Of a stretch of DNA of 64,000 nucleotides, positions 63,862-64,000 are shown piece after piece; within the stretch, counting starts at the first letter, position 1, and each line of letters begins with the position of its first letter. Source of the DNA: Hippopus hippopus (Eukaryota > Mollusca > Bivalvia > Cardiida > Cardiidae); contig OX328106.1 in NCBI GenBank assembly GCA_946811185.2, positions 42,482,311 through 42,546,310 of the forward strand. Direction: 5' to 3'. The position numbers and the translations under genes were made by a program. The notes under the pieces were generated by a model. It worked only from the letters and a program-made list of their open reading frames with translations, was not told the origin of the DNA and did no database searches.

Positions 63862-64000
63862 CATGGGATAAATTTTTTGCGAGGCGGTGAAAGTTCTAAG
63901 TAACAATCTGACTACTGAGATAATTTTTCTATTATTCTATCACACTTCTGCATCAACATGAAATTTGAAGGATGTCAAGGTGCCAATACCAGCCTCAATT

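Overview
The window looks like AT-rich nuclear DNA from a mollusc, most likely a heterodont bivalve. It has intron-rich animal genes with GT-AG introns, and it is packed with short non-autonomous transposons and tRNA-headed SINE-like repeats of the kind I associate with bivalve genomes. I see no bacterial, organellar or viral gene. Species assignment is inference; a Dreissena-like genome is only a guess from the flavour of the repeats. Three host genes can be read exon by exon. (1) The 3' part of a cofactor-dependent phosphoglycerate mutase gene (PGAM, + strand, three exons between 1945 and 5847; the N-terminal half lies upstream of the window). (2) A complete protrudin/ZFYVE27 gene on the - strand (coding exons from 32810 down to 17800; 11 exons, 374 codons in my model, one exon tentative), with membrane segments and an atypical C-terminal FYVE zinc finger. 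(3) A complete allantoicase gene (ALLC, + strand, 12 coding exons, 39792 to 58006, 390 codons) whose protein ends in Ser-Lys-Leu, a canonical peroxisomal targeting signal. The genes serve unrelated functions: glycolysis, ER-endosome trafficking and purine degradation. Splice phases agree across every junction of ALLC and PGAM and across the chosen protrudin model. Layout: 1-5.8 kb PGAM; 5.8-17.8 kb intergenic repeats, including a dead Tc1/mariner transposase fragment near 12.1 kb; 17.8-32.8 kb protrudin; 32.8-39.8 kb intergenic, with an 804-bp CAGGGTT-ended element carrying a 6-bp target duplication; 39.8-58.0 kb ALLC; 58-64 kb repeats, including a 1.1-kb CAGGGTT-ended element with a 6-bp duplication. 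The dominant feature is a palindromic MITE of about 230 bp: TTAA target sites, ends reading TTAACYCTTTACC, and a central near-perfect hairpin of roughly 35-bp arms. More than 70 copies or fragments lie in both orientations on both sides of and inside the genes. TTAA targets and CCC/CTC ends suggest a piggyBac-mobilised family, but no piggyBac transposase is present here. Copies occur as tandem runs sharing one TTAA, lie within 13-35 bp of three ALLC splice donors, and have themselves been hit by later insertions near 31.1 and 53.1 kb, which gives a relative chronology. Other repeat families include a ~250-bp GAGCCATGCTCTG element, a ~245-bp GGCCTGCAAC element, several fold-back elements, minisatellite-like elements with ~145-bp units, and SINE-like copies.
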